Assembly: GCA_034359265.1 (NCBI GenBank)
Contig: CP136897.1
Coordinates: forward strand, 34,025,501 to 34,089,500
Direction: 5' to 3'
From: Canna indica
Lineage: Eukaryota; Streptophyta; Magnoliopsida; Zingiberales; Cannaceae
Length of the DNA: 64,000 nt
Both the position numbers and the translations under genes were made by a program. Of this stretch, positions 10,733-21,994 are shown piece after piece. Position 1 is the first letter of the stretch. Each line of letters opens with the position of its first letter. The notes beneath the pieces are model-generated. The model saw nothing but the letters and a program-made list of their open reading frames with translations. It had not been told where the DNA came from and searched no databases.

Positions 10733-10849
10733 GGGTGCGATCATACCAGCACTAACGCACCGGATCCCATCAGAACTCCGAAGTTAAGCGTGCTTGGGCG
10801 AGAGTAGTACTAGGATGGGTGACCCCCTGGGAAGTCCTCGTGTTGCACC
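10733..10849 (+). rRNA. 5S rRNA: 5S rRNA gene, unit 26 (exact consensus)
   Basis: All 117 nt match the array consensus. TATA-like element, C at -1, box A, box C and T9 terminator are all present. One of the two best candidates for a functional gene in the window; the other is at 15057. Confidence 0.97.
10782..10829 (+). promoter_or_regulatory. Internal control region (box A, IE, box C) of a reference 5S gene
   Basis: Gene nucleotides 50-97 of the exact-consensus gene at 10733. Box A reads AGTTAAGCGTGCTTG and box C AGGATGGGTGACCCCCTG. In characterised plant 5S genes these bind TFIIIA and bring in the polymerase III machinery. Assignment is by position and similarity. Confidence 0.85.
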
Positions 10850-10858
10850 TTTTTTTTT
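10850..10858 (+). terminator. Pol III terminator T9 of a reference 5S gene
   Basis: Nine T residues directly follow GCACC. Runs of four or more T on the non-template strand stop RNA polymerase III. A back-up T8 run lies at 10888-10895. Most units have both runs; exceptions are noted per gene. Confidence 0.9.
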
Positions 10859-11051
10859 ACTACCTATTTGATTGCACGACGAGATCATTTTTTTTACCAG
10901 TCTTTCTAACCAAACGTTAAGGACGGACGACGTCGTCGACATAAAATTTGGCTGTGGATCGCCCGCGCGGGGCCCGCCGCAACCTCTACGGCCGGCTCGA
11001 TCGACCAACCGACCCGAAAAATTAAAATTTATAAATAAATAAGAGAAATAA

Positions 11052-11159
11052 CATACCAGCACTAACGCACCGGATCTCATCAGAACTCTCAATTTAAGCG
11101 TGCTTGGGCGAGAGTAGTACTAGGATGGGTCACCCCCTGGGAAGTCCTCGTGTTGCACC
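11052..11159 (+). pseudogene. 5'-truncated 5S gene, short unit 27 (lineage b)
   Basis: CAT junction. Changes: C35T, C47T, G48C, G51T, G89C. Confidence 0.92.
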
Positions 11160-11527
11160 TTTTTTTTTACTACCAATTTGATTGCACGACGAGATCATTT
11201 TTTTTACCAATCTTTCTAACCAAACGTTAAGGACGGACGACGTCGTCGACATAAAATTTGGCTGTCGATCGCCCGCGCGGGGCCCGCCGCAACCTCTACG
11301 GCCGGCTCGATCGACCAACCGACCCGAAAAATTAAAATTTGTAAATAAATAAGAAAAATAACATTTCAATTATTATTTTTCGTTTAAAACGGACATAACT
11401 CCGTCCATTATTGTCCGATTTCAACATATCACGTGGCGCTAAAAGGCGCGCGAAGAGACGAAGAAAATGACCCCGAGCTATCCCTCGGACACTCACCCTT
11501 ATTAGCCGACGATCAGAATTGCATCAC

Positions 11528-11644
11528 GAGTGCGATCATACCAGCACTAACGCACCGGATCCCATCAGAACTCTGAAGTTAAGCGTGCTTGCGCGAGAGT
11601 AGTACTATGATGGGTGACCCCTTGGGAAGTCCTCGTGTTGCACC
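11528..11644 (+). rRNA. 5S rRNA: 5S rRNA gene, unit 28
   Basis: Complete. Changes: G2A, C47T, G65C, G81T, C95T. T-run interrupted (T4 G T4). Confidence 0.9.
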
Positions 11645-12013
11645 TTTTGTTTTACTACCTATTTGATTGCACGACGAGATCATTTTTTTTACCAATCTTT
11701 CTAACCAAACGTTAAGGACGGACGATGTCATCGACATAAAATTTGGCTGTCGATCCCCCGTGCGGGGCCCGCCGCAACCTCTACGGCCGGCTCGATCGAC
11801 CAACCGGCCCGAAAAATTAAAATTTGTAAATAAATAAGAAAAATAACATTTCATTTATTATTTTTCGTTTAAAACGGGCGTAACTTCGTGCATCATTGTC
11901 CGATTTCATCTTTTCACGTGGCGCTAAAAGGCGCGCGAAGAGACGAAGATAAATCACCCCGAGCTATCCCTCGGACGCTCAACCTTATTAGCCGACGATC
12001 AGAAGTGCACGAC

Positions 12014-12130
12014 GGGTGCGATCATACCAGCAGTAACGCACCGGATCCCATCAGAACTCCGAAGTTAAGCGTGCTTGGGCGAGAGTAGTACTAGGATGGG
12101 TGACCCCCTGGGAAGTCCTCGTGTTGCACC
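12014..12130 (+). rRNA. 5S rRNA: 5S rRNA gene, unit 29
   Basis: Complete; single change C20G. Confidence 0.95.
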
Positions 12131-12498
12131 TTTTTTTTTACTACCTATTTGATTGCACGACGAGATCATTTTTTTTACCAATCTTTCTAACCAAACGTTA
12201 AGGACGGACGACGTCATCGACATAAAATTTGGCTGTCGATCACCCGCGCGGGGCCCGCCGCAACCTGTACGGCCGGCTCGATCGACCAACCGGCCCGAAA
12301 AATTAAAATTTGTAAATAAATAAGAAAAATAACATTTCATTTATTATTTTTCGTTTAAAACGGGCGTAACTTCGTGCATCATTGTCCGATTTCATCTTTT
12401 CACGTGGCGCTAAAAGGCGCGCGAAGAGACGAAGAAAATCACCCCGAGCTATCCCTCGGACGCTCAACCTTATTAGCCGACGATCAGAAGTGCACGAC

Positions 12499-12615
12499 GA
12501 GTGCGATCATACCAGCACTAACGCACAGGATCCCATCAGAACTCTGAAGTTAAGCGTGCTTGGGCGAGAGTAGTACTATGATGGGTGACCCCCTGGGAAG
12601 TCCTCGTGTTGCACC
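12499..12615 (+). rRNA. 5S rRNA: 5S rRNA gene, unit 30
   Basis: Complete. Changes G2A, C29A, C47T, G81T, identical to unit 25. Confidence 0.92.
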
Positions 12616-12983
12616 TTTTTTTTTACTACCTATTTGATTGCACGACGAGATCATTTTTTTTACCAATCTTTCTAACCAAACGTTAAGGACGGACGACGTC
12701 GTCAACATAAAATTTGGCTGTCGATCGCCCGCGCAGGGCCCGCCGCAACCTCTACGGCCGGCTCGATCGACCAACCGATCCGAAAAATTAAAATTTGTAA
12801 ATAAATAAGAAATATAACATTTCAATTATTATTTTTCGTTTAAAACGGACGTAACTCCGTGCATTATTGTCCGATTTCAGCTTTTCACGTGGCACTAAAA
12901 GGCGCGCGAAGAGACGAAGAAAATGACCCCGAGCTATCCCTCGGACGCTCACCCTTATTAGCCGACGATCAGAAGTGCATGAC

Positions 12984-13100
12984 GGGTGCGATCATACCAG
13001 CACTAACGCACCGGATCCCATCTGAACTCCGAAGTTAAGCGTGCTTGGGCGAGAGTAGTACTAGGATGGGTGACCCCCTGGGAAGTCCTCGTGTTGCACC
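12984..13100 (+). rRNA. 5S rRNA: 5S rRNA gene, unit 31
   Basis: Complete; single change A40T. Confidence 0.95.
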
Positions 13101-13302
13101 TTTTTTTTTACTACCTATTTGATTGCACGACGAGATCATTTTTTTTACCAATCTTTCTAACAAAACGTTAAGGACGGACGACGTCGTCGACATAAAATTT
13201 GGCTGTGGATCGCCCGCGCGGGGCCCGCCGCAACCTCTACGGCCGGCTCGATCGACCAACCGACCCGAAAAATTAAAATTTATAAATAAATAAGAGAAAT
13301 AA

Positions 13303-13410
13303 CATACCAGCACTAACGCACCGGATCTCATCAGAACTCTGAATTTAAGCGTGCTTGGGCGAGAGTAGTACTAGGATGGGTCACCCCCTGGGAAGTCCTC
13401 GTGTTGCACC
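13303..13410 (+). pseudogene. 5'-truncated 5S gene, short unit 32 (lineage b)
   Basis: CAT junction. Changes: C35T, C47T, G51T, G89C. Confidence 0.92.
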
Positions 13411-13778
13411 TTTTTTTTTACTACCAATTTGATTGCACGACGAGATCATTTTTTTTACCAATCTTTCTAACCAAACGTTAAGGACGGACGACGTCGTCGA
13501 CATAAAATTTGGCTGTCGATCGCCCGCGCGGGTCCCACCGCAAACTCTACGGCCGGCTCGATCGACCAACCGACCCGAAAAATTAAAATTTATAAATAAA
13601 TAAGAAATATAATATTTCAATTATTATTTTTCGTTTTAAACGGGCGTAACTCCGTGCATTATTGTCCGATTTAACCTTTTCACGTGGCGCTAAAAGGTGC
13701 GCGAAGAGACGAAGAAAATGACCCCGAGCTATCCCTCGGACGCTCACCCATATTAGCCGACGATCAGAAGTGCATGAC

Positions 13779-13895
13779 GGGTGCGATCATACCAGCACTA
13801 ACGCATCGGATCCCATCATAACTCCGAAGTTAAGCGTGCTTGGGCGAGAGTAGTACTAGGATGGGTGACCCCTTGGGAAGTCCTCGTGTTGCACC
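13779..13895 (+). rRNA. 5S rRNA: 5S rRNA gene, unit 33
   Basis: Complete. Changes: C28T, G41T, C95T. Confidence 0.93.
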
Positions 13896-14097
13896 TTTTT
13901 TTTTACTACCTATTTGATTGCACGACGAGATCATTTTTTTTACCAATCTTTCTAACCAAACGTTAAGGACGGACGACGTCGTCGACATAAAATTTGGCTG
14001 TGGATCGCCCGCGCGGGGCCCGCCGCAACCTCTACGGCCTGCTGGATCGACCAACCGACCCGAAAAATTAAAATTTGTAAATAAATAAGAGAAATAA

Positions 14098-14205
14098 CAT
14101 ACCAGCACTAACGCACCGGATCTCATCAGAACTCTGAATTTAAGCGTGCTTGGGCGAGAGTAGTACTAGGATGGGTGACCCCCTGGGAAGTCCTCGCGTT
14201 GCACC
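14098..14205 (+). pseudogene. 5'-truncated 5S gene, short unit 34 (lineage b)
   Basis: CAT junction. Changes: C35T, C47T, G51T, T109C; lacks G89C. Confidence 0.92.
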
Positions 14206-14573
14206 TTTTTTTTTACTACCTATTTGATTGCACGACGAGATCATTTTTTTTACCAATCTTTCTAACCAAACGTTAAGGACAGACGACGTCGTCAACATAA
14301 AATTTGGCTGTCGATCGCCCGCGCAGGGCCCGCCGCAACCTCTACGGCCGGCTCGATCGACCAACCGATCCGAAAAATTAAAATTTGTAAATAAATAAGA
14401 AATATAACATTTCAATTATTATTTTTCGTTTAAAACGGGCGTAACTCCGTGCATTATTGTCCGATTTCAGCTTTTCACGTGGCGCTAAAAGGCGCGCGAA
14501 GAGACGAAGAAAATGACCCCGAGCTATCCCTCGGACGCTCACCCTTATTGGCCGACGATCAGAATTGCATGAC

Positions 14574-14690
14574 GGGTGCGGTCATACCAGCTCTAATGCA
14601 CCGGATCCCATCAGAACTTCGAAGTTAAGCGTGCTTGGGCGAGAGTAGTACTAGGATTGGTGACCCCTTGGGAAGTCCTCGTGTTGCACC
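14574..14690 (+). rRNA. 5S rRNA: 5S rRNA gene, unit 35
   Basis: Complete. Changes: A8G, A19T, C24T, C46T, G85T, C95T. Followed by the rearranged spacer with the perfect inverted repeat at 14728-14775. Confidence 0.9.
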
Positions 14691-14727
14691 TTTTTTTTTA
14701 CTACCTATTTGATTGCATGACGAGAAA

Positions 14728-14775
14728 ATGACGTCGTCCGTCCTTATTATTTTTCTTAAGGACGGACGACGTCAT
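14728..14775 (+). repeat. Perfect 19-bp inverted repeat in a rearranged spacer
   Basis: Left arm 14728-14746 (ATGACGTCGTCCGTCCTTA) and right arm 14757-14775 are exact reverse complements around a 10-nt AT-rich loop. The right arm is normal spacer. The left arm and loop replace the usual ATC-T8-ACCAATCTTTCTAACC segment, so the back-up T-run is lost. The reverse complement of arm plus loop contains AAGAAAAATAA, which occurs elsewhere in the spacer, suggesting inverted template switching. Seen only here. Confidence 0.93.
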
Positions 14776-15056
14776 CGACATAAAATTTGGCTATCGATCG
14801 CCCGCGCGGGGCCCGCCGCAACCTCTACGGCCGGCTCGATCGACCAACCGGCCCGAAAAATTAAAATTTGTAAATAAATAAGAAAAAAAACATTTCATTT
14901 ATTATTTTTCGTTTAAAACGGGCGTAACTTCGTGCATCATTGTCCGATTTCATCTTTTCACGTGGCGCTAAATGGCGCGCGAAGAGACGAAGAAAATCAC
15001 CCCGAGCTATCCCTCGGACGCTCAACCTTATTAGCCGACGATCAGAAGTGCACGAC

Positions 15057-15173
15057 GGGTGCGATCATACCAGCACTAACGCACCGGATCCCATCAGAAC
15101 TCCGAAGTTAAGCGTGCTTGGGCGAGAGTAGTACTAGGATGGGTGACCCCCTGGGAAGTCCTCGTGTTGCACC
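15057..15173 (+). rRNA. 5S rRNA: 5S rRNA gene, unit 36 (exact consensus)
   Basis: Matches the consensus throughout, with TTATTA at -29 and a T9 terminator. Confidence 0.97.
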
Positions 15174-15540
15174 TTTTTTTTTACTACCTATTTGATTGCA
15201 CGACGAGATCATTTTTTTTACCAATCTTTCTAACCAAACGTTAAGGACGGACGACGTCATCGACATAAAATTTGGCTGTCGATCACCCGCGCGGGGCCCG
15301 CCGCAACCTGTACGGCCGGCTCGATCGACCAACCGGCCCGAAAAATTAAAATTTGTAAATAAATAAGAAAAATAACATTTCATTTATTATTTTTCGTTTA
15401 AAACGGGCGTAACTTCGTGCATCATTGTCCGATTTCATCTTTTCACGTGGCGCTAAAAGGCGCGCGAAGAGACGAAGAAAATCACCCCGAGCTATCCCTC
15501 GGACGCTCAACCTTATTAGCCGACGATCAGAGTGCACGAC

Positions 15541-15657
15541 GAGTGCGATCATACCAGCACTAACGCACCGGATCCCATCAGAACTCCGAAGTTAAGCGTG
15601 CTTGGGCGAGAGTAGTACTATGATGGGTGACCCCTTGGGAAGTCCTCGCGTTGCACC
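15541..15657 (+). rRNA. 5S rRNA: 5S rRNA gene, unit 37
   Basis: Complete. Changes: G2A, G81T, C95T, T109C. One base is missing at about -10 (CAGAGTGC in place of CAGAAGTGC). Confidence 0.92.
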
Positions 15658-16025
15658 TTTTTTTTTACTACCTATTTGATTGCACGACGAGATCATTTTT
15701 TTTACCAATCTTTCTAACCAAACGTTAAGGACAGACGACGTCGTCAACATAAAATTTGGCTGTCGATCGCCCGCGCAGGGCCCGCCGCAACCTCTACGGC
15801 CGGCTCGATCGACCAACCGATCCGAAAAATTAAAATTTGTAAATAAATAAGAAATATAACATTTCAATTATTATTTTTCGTTTAAAACGGGCGTAACTCC
15901 GTGCATTATTGTCCGATTTCAGCTTTTCACGTGGCGCTAAAAGGCGCGCGAAGAGACGAAGAAAATGACCCCGAGCTATCCCTCGGACGCTCACCCTTAT
16001 TGGCCGACGATCAGAATTGCATGAC

Positions 16026-16142
16026 GGGTGCGGTCATACCAGCTCTAATGCACCGGATCCCATCAGAACTTCGAAGTTCAGCGTGCTTGGGCGAGAGTAG
16101 TACTAGGATGGGTGACCCCTTGGGAAGTCCTCGTGTTGCACC
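16026..16142 (+). rRNA. 5S rRNA: 5S rRNA gene, unit 38
   Basis: Complete. Changes: A8G, A19T, C24T, C46T, A54C (box A), C95T. Related to unit 35. Confidence 0.9.
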
Positions 16143-16509
16143 TTTTTTTTTACTACCTATTTGATTGCATGACGAGATCATTTTTTTTACCAATCTTTCT
16201 AACCAAACGTTAAGGACGGACGACGTCGTCGACATAAAATTTGGCTGTCGATCGCCCGCGCGGGGCCCACCGCAAACTCTACGGCCGGCTCGATCGACCA
16301 ACCGACCCGAAAAATTAAATTTGTAATTAAATAAGAAATATAACATTTCAATTATTATTTTTCGTTTAAAACGGGCGTAACTCCGTGCATTATTGTCCGA
16401 TTTCAGCTTTTCACGTGGCACTAAAAGGTGCGCGAAGAGACGAAGAAAATGACCCCGAGCTATCCCTCGGACGCTCACCCTTATTAGCCGACGATCAGAA
16501 TTGCATCAT

Positions 16510-16626
16510 GGGTGCGATCATACCAGCACTAACGCACCGGATCCCATCAGAACTCCTAAGTTAAGCGTGCTTGGGCAAGAGTAGTACTAGGATGGGTGAC
16601 CCCGTGGGAAGTCCTCGTGTTGCACC
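16510..16626 (+). rRNA. 5S rRNA: 5S rRNA gene, unit 39
   Basis: Complete. Changes: G48T, G68A, C95G. Confidence 0.92.
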
Positions 16627-16995
16627 TTTTTTTTTTACTACCTATTTGATTGCACGAGGAGATCATTTTTTTTACCAATCTTTCTAACCAAACGTTAAGG
16701 ACGGACGACGTCGTCGACATAAAATTTGGATGTCGATCGCCCGCGCAGGGCCCGCCGCAACCTCTACGTCCGGCTCGATCGACCAACCGATCCGAAAAAT
16801 TAAAATTTGTAAATAAATAAGAAATATAACATTTCAATTATTATTTTTCGTTTAAAACGGGCGTAACTCCGTGCATTATTGTCCGATTTCAGCTTTTCAC
16901 GTGGCGCTAAAAGGCGCGCGAAGAGACGAAGAAAATGACCACGAGCTATCCCTCGGACGCTCACCCTTATTAGCCGACGATCAGAAGTGCATCAC

Positions 16996-17112
16996 GGGTG
17001 CGATCATACCAGCACTAACGCACCGGATCCCATCAGAACTCCGAAGTTAAGCGTGCTTGGGCGAGAGTAGTACTAGGATGGGTGACCCCCTCGGAAGCCC
17101 TCGTGTTGCACC
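16996..17112 (+). rRNA. 5S rRNA: 5S rRNA gene, unit 40 (proximal terminator missing)
   Basis: Complete with G97C, T103C. GCACC is followed by TATTTCATTGC; the T-run is only 22 nt downstream, as in units 5 and 9. Third copy of that module. Confidence 0.88.
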
Positions 17113-17452
17113 TATTTCATTGCACGACGAGATCTTTTTTTTTACCAATCTTTCTAACCAAACGTTAAGGACGGACGACGTTGTCGACATAAAATTTGGC
17201 GGTCGATCGCCCGCCGCAACCTCTACGGCTGGCTCGATCGACCAACCGACCCGAAAAATTAAAATTTGTAAATAAATAAGAAAAATAACATTTCAATTAT
17301 TATTTTTCGTTTAAAACGGGCGTAACTCCGTGCATTATTGTTCGATTTCAGCTTTTCACGTGGCGCTAAAAGGCGCGAAGAGTCGAAGAAAATGACCCCG
17401 AGCTATCCCTCGGACGCTCACCCTTATTAGCCGACGATCAGAAGTGCATGAT

Positions 17453-17569
17453 GGGTACGATCATACCACCACTAACTCACCAGATCCCATCAGAACTCCG
17501 AAGTTAAGCGTGCTTGGGTGAGAGTAGTACTAGGATGGGTGACCCCGTAGGAAGTCCTCGTGTTGCACC
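17453..17569 (+). rRNA. 5S rRNA: 5S rRNA gene, unit 41
   Basis: Complete. Changes: G5A (helix I), G17C, G25T, G30A, C67T, C95G, G97A. Confidence 0.88.
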
Positions 17570-17937
17570 TTTTTTTTTACTACCTATTTGATTGCACGAC
17601 GAGATCATTTTTTTTACCAATCTTTCTAACCAAACGTTAAGGACGGACGACGTCGTCGACATAAAATTTGGCTGTCGATCGCCCGCGCGGGGCCCGCCGC
17701 AACCTCTACGGCCGGCTCGATCGACCAACCGACCCAAAAAATTAAAATTTGTAAATAAATAAGAAAAATAACATTTCAATTATTATTTTTCGTTTAAAAC
17801 GGGCGTAACTCCGTGCATTACTGTCCGATTTCAGATTTTCACGTGGCGCTAAAAGGCGCGCGAACAGACGAAGAAAATGACCCCGAACTATCCCTCGGAC
17901 GCTCACCCTTATTAGCCGACGATCAGAATTGCATCAC

Positions 17938-18054
17938 GGTTGCGATCATACCAGCATTAACGAACCGGATCCCATTAGAACTCTGAAGTTAAGCGTGCTT
18001 GGGCGAGAGTAGTACTTGGATGGGTGACCCCCTGGGAAGTCCTCGTGTTGCACC
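17938..18054 (+). rRNA. 5S rRNA: 5S rRNA gene, unit 42
   Basis: Complete. Changes: G3T, C20T, C26A, C39T, C47T, A80T. Confidence 0.88.
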
Positions 18055-18256
18055 TTTTTTTTTACTACCTATTTGATTGCACGACGAGATCATTTTTTTT
18101 ACCAATCTTTCTAACCAAACGTTAAGGACGGACGACGTCGTCGACATAAAATTTGGCTGTGGATCGCCCGCGCGGGGCCCGCCGCAACCTCTACGGCCGG
18201 CTCGATCGACCAACCGACCCGAAAAATTAAAATTTGTAAATAAATAAGAAAAATAG

Positions 18257-18364
18257 CATACCAGCACTAACGCACCGGATCTCATCAGAACTCTGAATTT
18301 AAGCGTGCTTGGGCGAGAGTAGTACTAGGATGGGTGACCCACTGGGAAGTCCTCGTGTTGCACC
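18257..18364 (+). pseudogene. 5'-truncated 5S gene, short unit 43 (lineage b)
   Basis: CAT-type junction, spacer side AAATAGCAT. Changes: C35T, C47T, G51T, C94A. Confidence 0.91.
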
Positions 18365-18732
18365 TTTTTTTTTACTACCAATTTGATTGCACGACGAGAT
18401 CATTTTTTTTACCAATCTTTCTAACCAAACGTTAAGGACGGACGACGTCGTCGACATAAAATTTGGCTGTCGATCGCCCGCGCGGGGCCCGCCGCAACTT
18501 CTACGGCCGGCTCGATCGACCAACCAACCCGAAAAATTAAAATTTGTAAATAAATAAGAAAAATAACGTTTCAATTATTATTTTTCGTTTAAAACGGGTG
18601 TAACTCCGTGCATTATTGTCCGATTTCAGCTTTTCACGTGGCGCTAAAAGGCGCGCGAAGAGACGAAGAAAATGCCCCCGAACTCTCCCTCAGACGCTCA
18701 CCCTTATTAGCCGACGATCAGAAGTGCATATC

Positions 18733-18849
18733 GGGTGTGATAATACCAGCACTAACGCACCGGATCCCATCAGAACTCCGAAGTTAAGGGTGCTTGGGCG
18801 AGAGTAGTACTTGGATGGGTGACCCCTTGGGAAGTCCTCGCGTTGCACC
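18733..18849 (+). rRNA. 5S rRNA: 5S rRNA gene, unit 44
   Basis: Complete. Changes: C6T, C10A, C57G (box A), A80T, C95T, T109C. First unit with B-like upstream sequence (CCCCCGAACTCTCCCTC). Confidence 0.86.
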
Positions 18850-19051
18850 TTTTTTTTTACTACCTATTTGATTGCACGACGAGAACATTTTTTTTACCAA
18901 TCTTTCTAACCAAACGTTAAGGACGGACGACGTCGTCGTCATAAATCTTGTCTGTCGATCGCCTGCGCTAGGCCGGCCGCAACCTCTACTGCCGGCTCGA
19001 TCGACCAACCGTCCCGAAAAATTAAAATTTGTAAAAAAATAAGAAAAATAA

Positions 19052-19159
19052 CATACCAGCACTAACGCAACGGATCCCATCAGAACTCCGAAGTTAAGCG
19101 TGCTTGGGCGAGAGTAGTACTAGGATGGGTGACCCCCTGGGATGTCCTCGTGTTGTACC
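19052..19159 (+). pseudogene. 5'-truncated 5S gene, short unit 45
   Basis: CAT junction. Changes: C28A, A101T, C114T. Spacer upstream is B-like (GTCATAAATCTTG). Confidence 0.91.
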
Positions 19160-19529
19160 TTTTTTTTTTTACTACCAATTTGATTTCACGGCGAGATCAT
19201 TTTTTTTACCAATCTTTATAACCAAACGTTAAGGACGGACGACGTCGTTGCCATAAATCTTGGCTGTCGATCGCCCGCGCGGGGCCCGCCGCAACCTCTA
19301 CGGCCGGCTCGATCGACCAACTAACCCGAAAAATTAAAATTTGTAAATAAATAAGAAAAATAACATTTCAATTATTATTTTTCGTTTAAAATGGGCGTAA
19401 CTCCGTGCATTATTGTCTGATTTCAGCTTTTCACGTGGCGCTAAAAGGCGCGCGAAGAGACGAAGAAAATGACCCCGAGCTATCCCTCGGACGCTCACGC
19501 TTATTAGCCGACGATCAAAAGTGCATGAC

Positions 19530-19646
19530 GGGTGCGATCATATCAGCACTAACGCACCGGATCCCATCAAAACTCCGAAGTTAAGCGTGCTTGGGCGAGA
19601 GTAGTACTAGGATGGGTGAACCCCTGGGAAGTCCTCGTGTTGCACC
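19530..19646 (+). rRNA. 5S rRNA: 5S rRNA gene, unit 46
   Basis: Complete. Changes: C14T, G41A, C91A. Confidence 0.92.
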
Positions 19647-20014
19647 TTTTTTTTTACTACCTATTTGATTGCACGACGAGATCATTTTTTTTACCAATCT
19701 TTCTAACCAAACGTTAAGGACGGACGACGTCGTCGACATAAAATTTGACAGTCGATCGCCCGCGCGGGGCCCGCCGCAACCTCTACGGCCGTCTCGATCG
19801 ACCAACCGACCCGAAAAATTAAAATTTGTAAATAAATAAGAAAAATAACATTTCAATTATTATTTTTCGTTTAAAACGGGCGTAACTCCGTGCATTATTG
19901 TCCGATTTCTGCTTTTCACGTGGCGCTAAAAGGCGCGCGAAGAGACGAAGAAAATGACCCCGAGCTATCCCTCGGACGCTCACCCTTATTAGCCGACGAT
20001 CAGAAGTGCATAAC

Positions 20015-20131
20015 GGTTGCGATTATACCAGCACTAACGCATCAGATCCCATCAGAACTCCGAAGTTAAGTGTGCTTGGGTGTGAGTAGTACTAGGATGG
20101 GTGACCCCCTGGGAAGTCCTCATGTTGCACC
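20015..20131 (+). rRNA. 5S rRNA: 5S rRNA gene, unit 47
   Basis: Complete. Changes: G3T, C10T, C28T, G30A, C57T, C67T, A69T, G108A. T-run interrupted (T6 G T3). Confidence 0.84.
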
Positions 20132-20358
20132 TTTTTTGTTTACTACCTATTTGATTGCACGACGAGATCATTTTTTTTACCAATCTTTCTAACCAAACGT
20201 TAAGGACGAACGACGTCGTCGACATAAAATTTGGCTGTCGATCGCCCGCGCGGGGCCCGCCGCAACCTCTACGGCCGGCTCGATCGACCAACCGACCCGA
20301 AAAATTAAAATTTGTAAATAAATAAGAAAAATAACATTTCAATTATTATTTTTCGTTT

Positions 20359-20674
20359 AAAACGGGCGTAACTCCGTGCATTATTGTCCGATTTCAGCTT
20401 TTCACGTGGCGATAAAAGGCGCGCGAAGAGACGAAGAAAATGACCCCGAGCTATCCCTCGGACGCTCACCCTTATTAGCCGACGATCAGAAGTGCATGAC
20501 GGGTGCGATCATACCAAAAACGGGCGTAACTCCGTGCATTATTGTCCGATTTCAGCTTTTCACGTGGCGCTAAAAGGCGCGCGAAGAGACGAAGAAAATG
20601 ACCCCGAGCTATCCCTCGGACGCTCACCCTTATTAGCCGACGATCAGAAGTGCATAACGGTTGCGATCATACCA
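20359..20674 (+). repeat. 158-bp tandem duplication of the 5S upstream region, first occurrence
   Basis: The segment from AAAACGGGCG (20359) to ATACCA of the gene is repeated starting at 20517. It doubles CACGTG, the CCGAG hairpin, TTATTA and the gene start. The inner copy leads into an intact gene at 20659. Repeated in unit 49. Confidence 0.9.
20501..20516 (+). pseudogene. 5' stub of a 5S gene (16 nt), unit 48a
   Basis: GGGTGCGATCATACCA is followed directly by AAAACGGGCG of the upstream spacer, so the promoter region restarts. Left edge of a 158-bp tandem duplication. Confidence 0.9.
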
Positions 20675-20775
20675 GCACTAACGCATCAGATCCCATCAGA
20701 ACTCCGAAGTTAAGTGTGCTTGGGCGAGAGTAGTACTAGGATGGGTGACCCCCTGGGAAGTCCTCGTGTTGCACC
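20659..20775 (+). rRNA. 5S rRNA: 5S rRNA gene, unit 48
   Basis: Complete. Changes: G3T, C28T, G30A, C57T. 644 bp from unit 47 because of the 158-bp insertion. Confidence 0.9.
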
Positions 20776-21144
20776 TTTTTTGTTTACTACCTATTTGATT
20801 GCACGACGAGATCATTTTTTTTACCAATCTTTCTAACCAAACGTTAAGGACGAACGACGTCGTCGACATAAAATTTGGCTGTCGATCGCCCGCGCGGGGC
20901 CCGCCGCAACCTCTACGGCCGGCTCGATCGACCAACCGACCCGAAAAATTAAAATTTGTAAATAAATAAGAAAAATAACATTTCAATTATTATTTTTCGT
21001 TTAAAACGGGCGTAACTCCGTGCATTATTGTTCGATTTCAGCTTTTCACGTGGCGCTAAAAGGCGCGCGAAGAGACAAAGAAAATGACCCCGAGCTATCC
21101 CTCAGACGCTCACCCTTATTAGCCGACGATCAGAAGTGCATGAC

Positions 21145-21160
21145 GGGTGCGATCATACCA
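21145..21160 (+). pseudogene. 5' stub of a 5S gene (16 nt), unit 49a
   Basis: Same stub-to-AAAACGGGCG junction as at 20501. The 644-bp unit was itself copied. Confidence 0.9.
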
Positions 21161-21302
21161 AAAACGGGCGTAACTCCGTGCATTATTGTCCGATTTCCGC
21201 TTTTCACGTGGCGCTGAAAGGCGCGCGAAGAGACGAAGAAAATGACCCCGAGCTGTCCCTCGGACGCTCACCCTTATTAGCCGACGATCAGAACTGCATG
21301 AT

Positions 21303-21418
21303 GGGTGTGATCATACCAGAACTAATGCACTGGATCCCATCAGAACTCCGAAGTTAAGCGTGCTTGGGCGAGAGTAGTACTAGGATGGGTGACCCCCTGG
21401 AAGTCCTCGTGTTGTACC
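21303..21418 (+). pseudogene. 5S gene with 1-nt deletion, unit 49
   Basis: 116 nt: one G lost from the CTGGG at 95-99. Also C6T, C18A, C24T, C29T, C114T. Probably non-functional, although the internal promoter is largely kept. Confidence 0.7.
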
Positions 21419-21787
21419 TTTTTTTTTTACAACCTATTTGATTTCACGACGAGTTCATTTTTTTTACCAATCTTTCTAACGAAACATTAAGGACGGACGA
21501 CGTCGTCGCCGTAAATCTTGGCTGTCGATCGCCCGCGCGGGGCCCGCCGCAACCTCTACGGCCGGCTCGATCGACAAACTAACCCGAAAAATTAAAATTT
21601 GTAAATAAATAAGAAAAATAACATTTCAGTTATTATTTTTCGTTTAAAACGGGCGTAACTCCGTGCATTATTGTCCGATTTCAGCTTTTCACGTGGCGCT
21701 GAAAGGCACGCGAAGAGACGAAGAAAATGACCCCGAGCTGTCCCTCGGACGCTCACCCATATTAGCCGACGATCAGAAGTGCATGAC

Positions 21788-21904
21788 TGGTGCGATCATA
21801 CCAGCACTAACGCACCGGATCCCTTCAGAACTCCGAAGTTAAGCGTGCTTGGGAGAGAGTAGTACTAGGATGGGTGACTGCCTGGAAAGTCCTCGTGTTG
21901 CACC
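21788..21904 (+). rRNA. 5S rRNA: 5S rRNA gene, unit 50
   Basis: Complete length. Changes: G1T, A37T, C67A, C92T, C93G, G99A. A37T, C67A, C93G and G99A recur in units 60 and 64. Confidence 0.84.
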
Positions 21905-21994
21905 TTTTTTTTTACTACGTATTTGATTGCACGACGACATCATTTTTTTTACCAATCTTTATAACCAAACATTAAGGACGGATGACGTCGTCGC

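Larger units (their letters stand above)
10140..13300 (+). repeat. 2251-bp higher-order repeat
   Basis: Units 25-27 recur as units 30-32 at an offset of 2251 bp, including the G2A/C29A/C47T/G81T gene and the region upstream of it. Ends are approximate. Confidence 0.82.
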
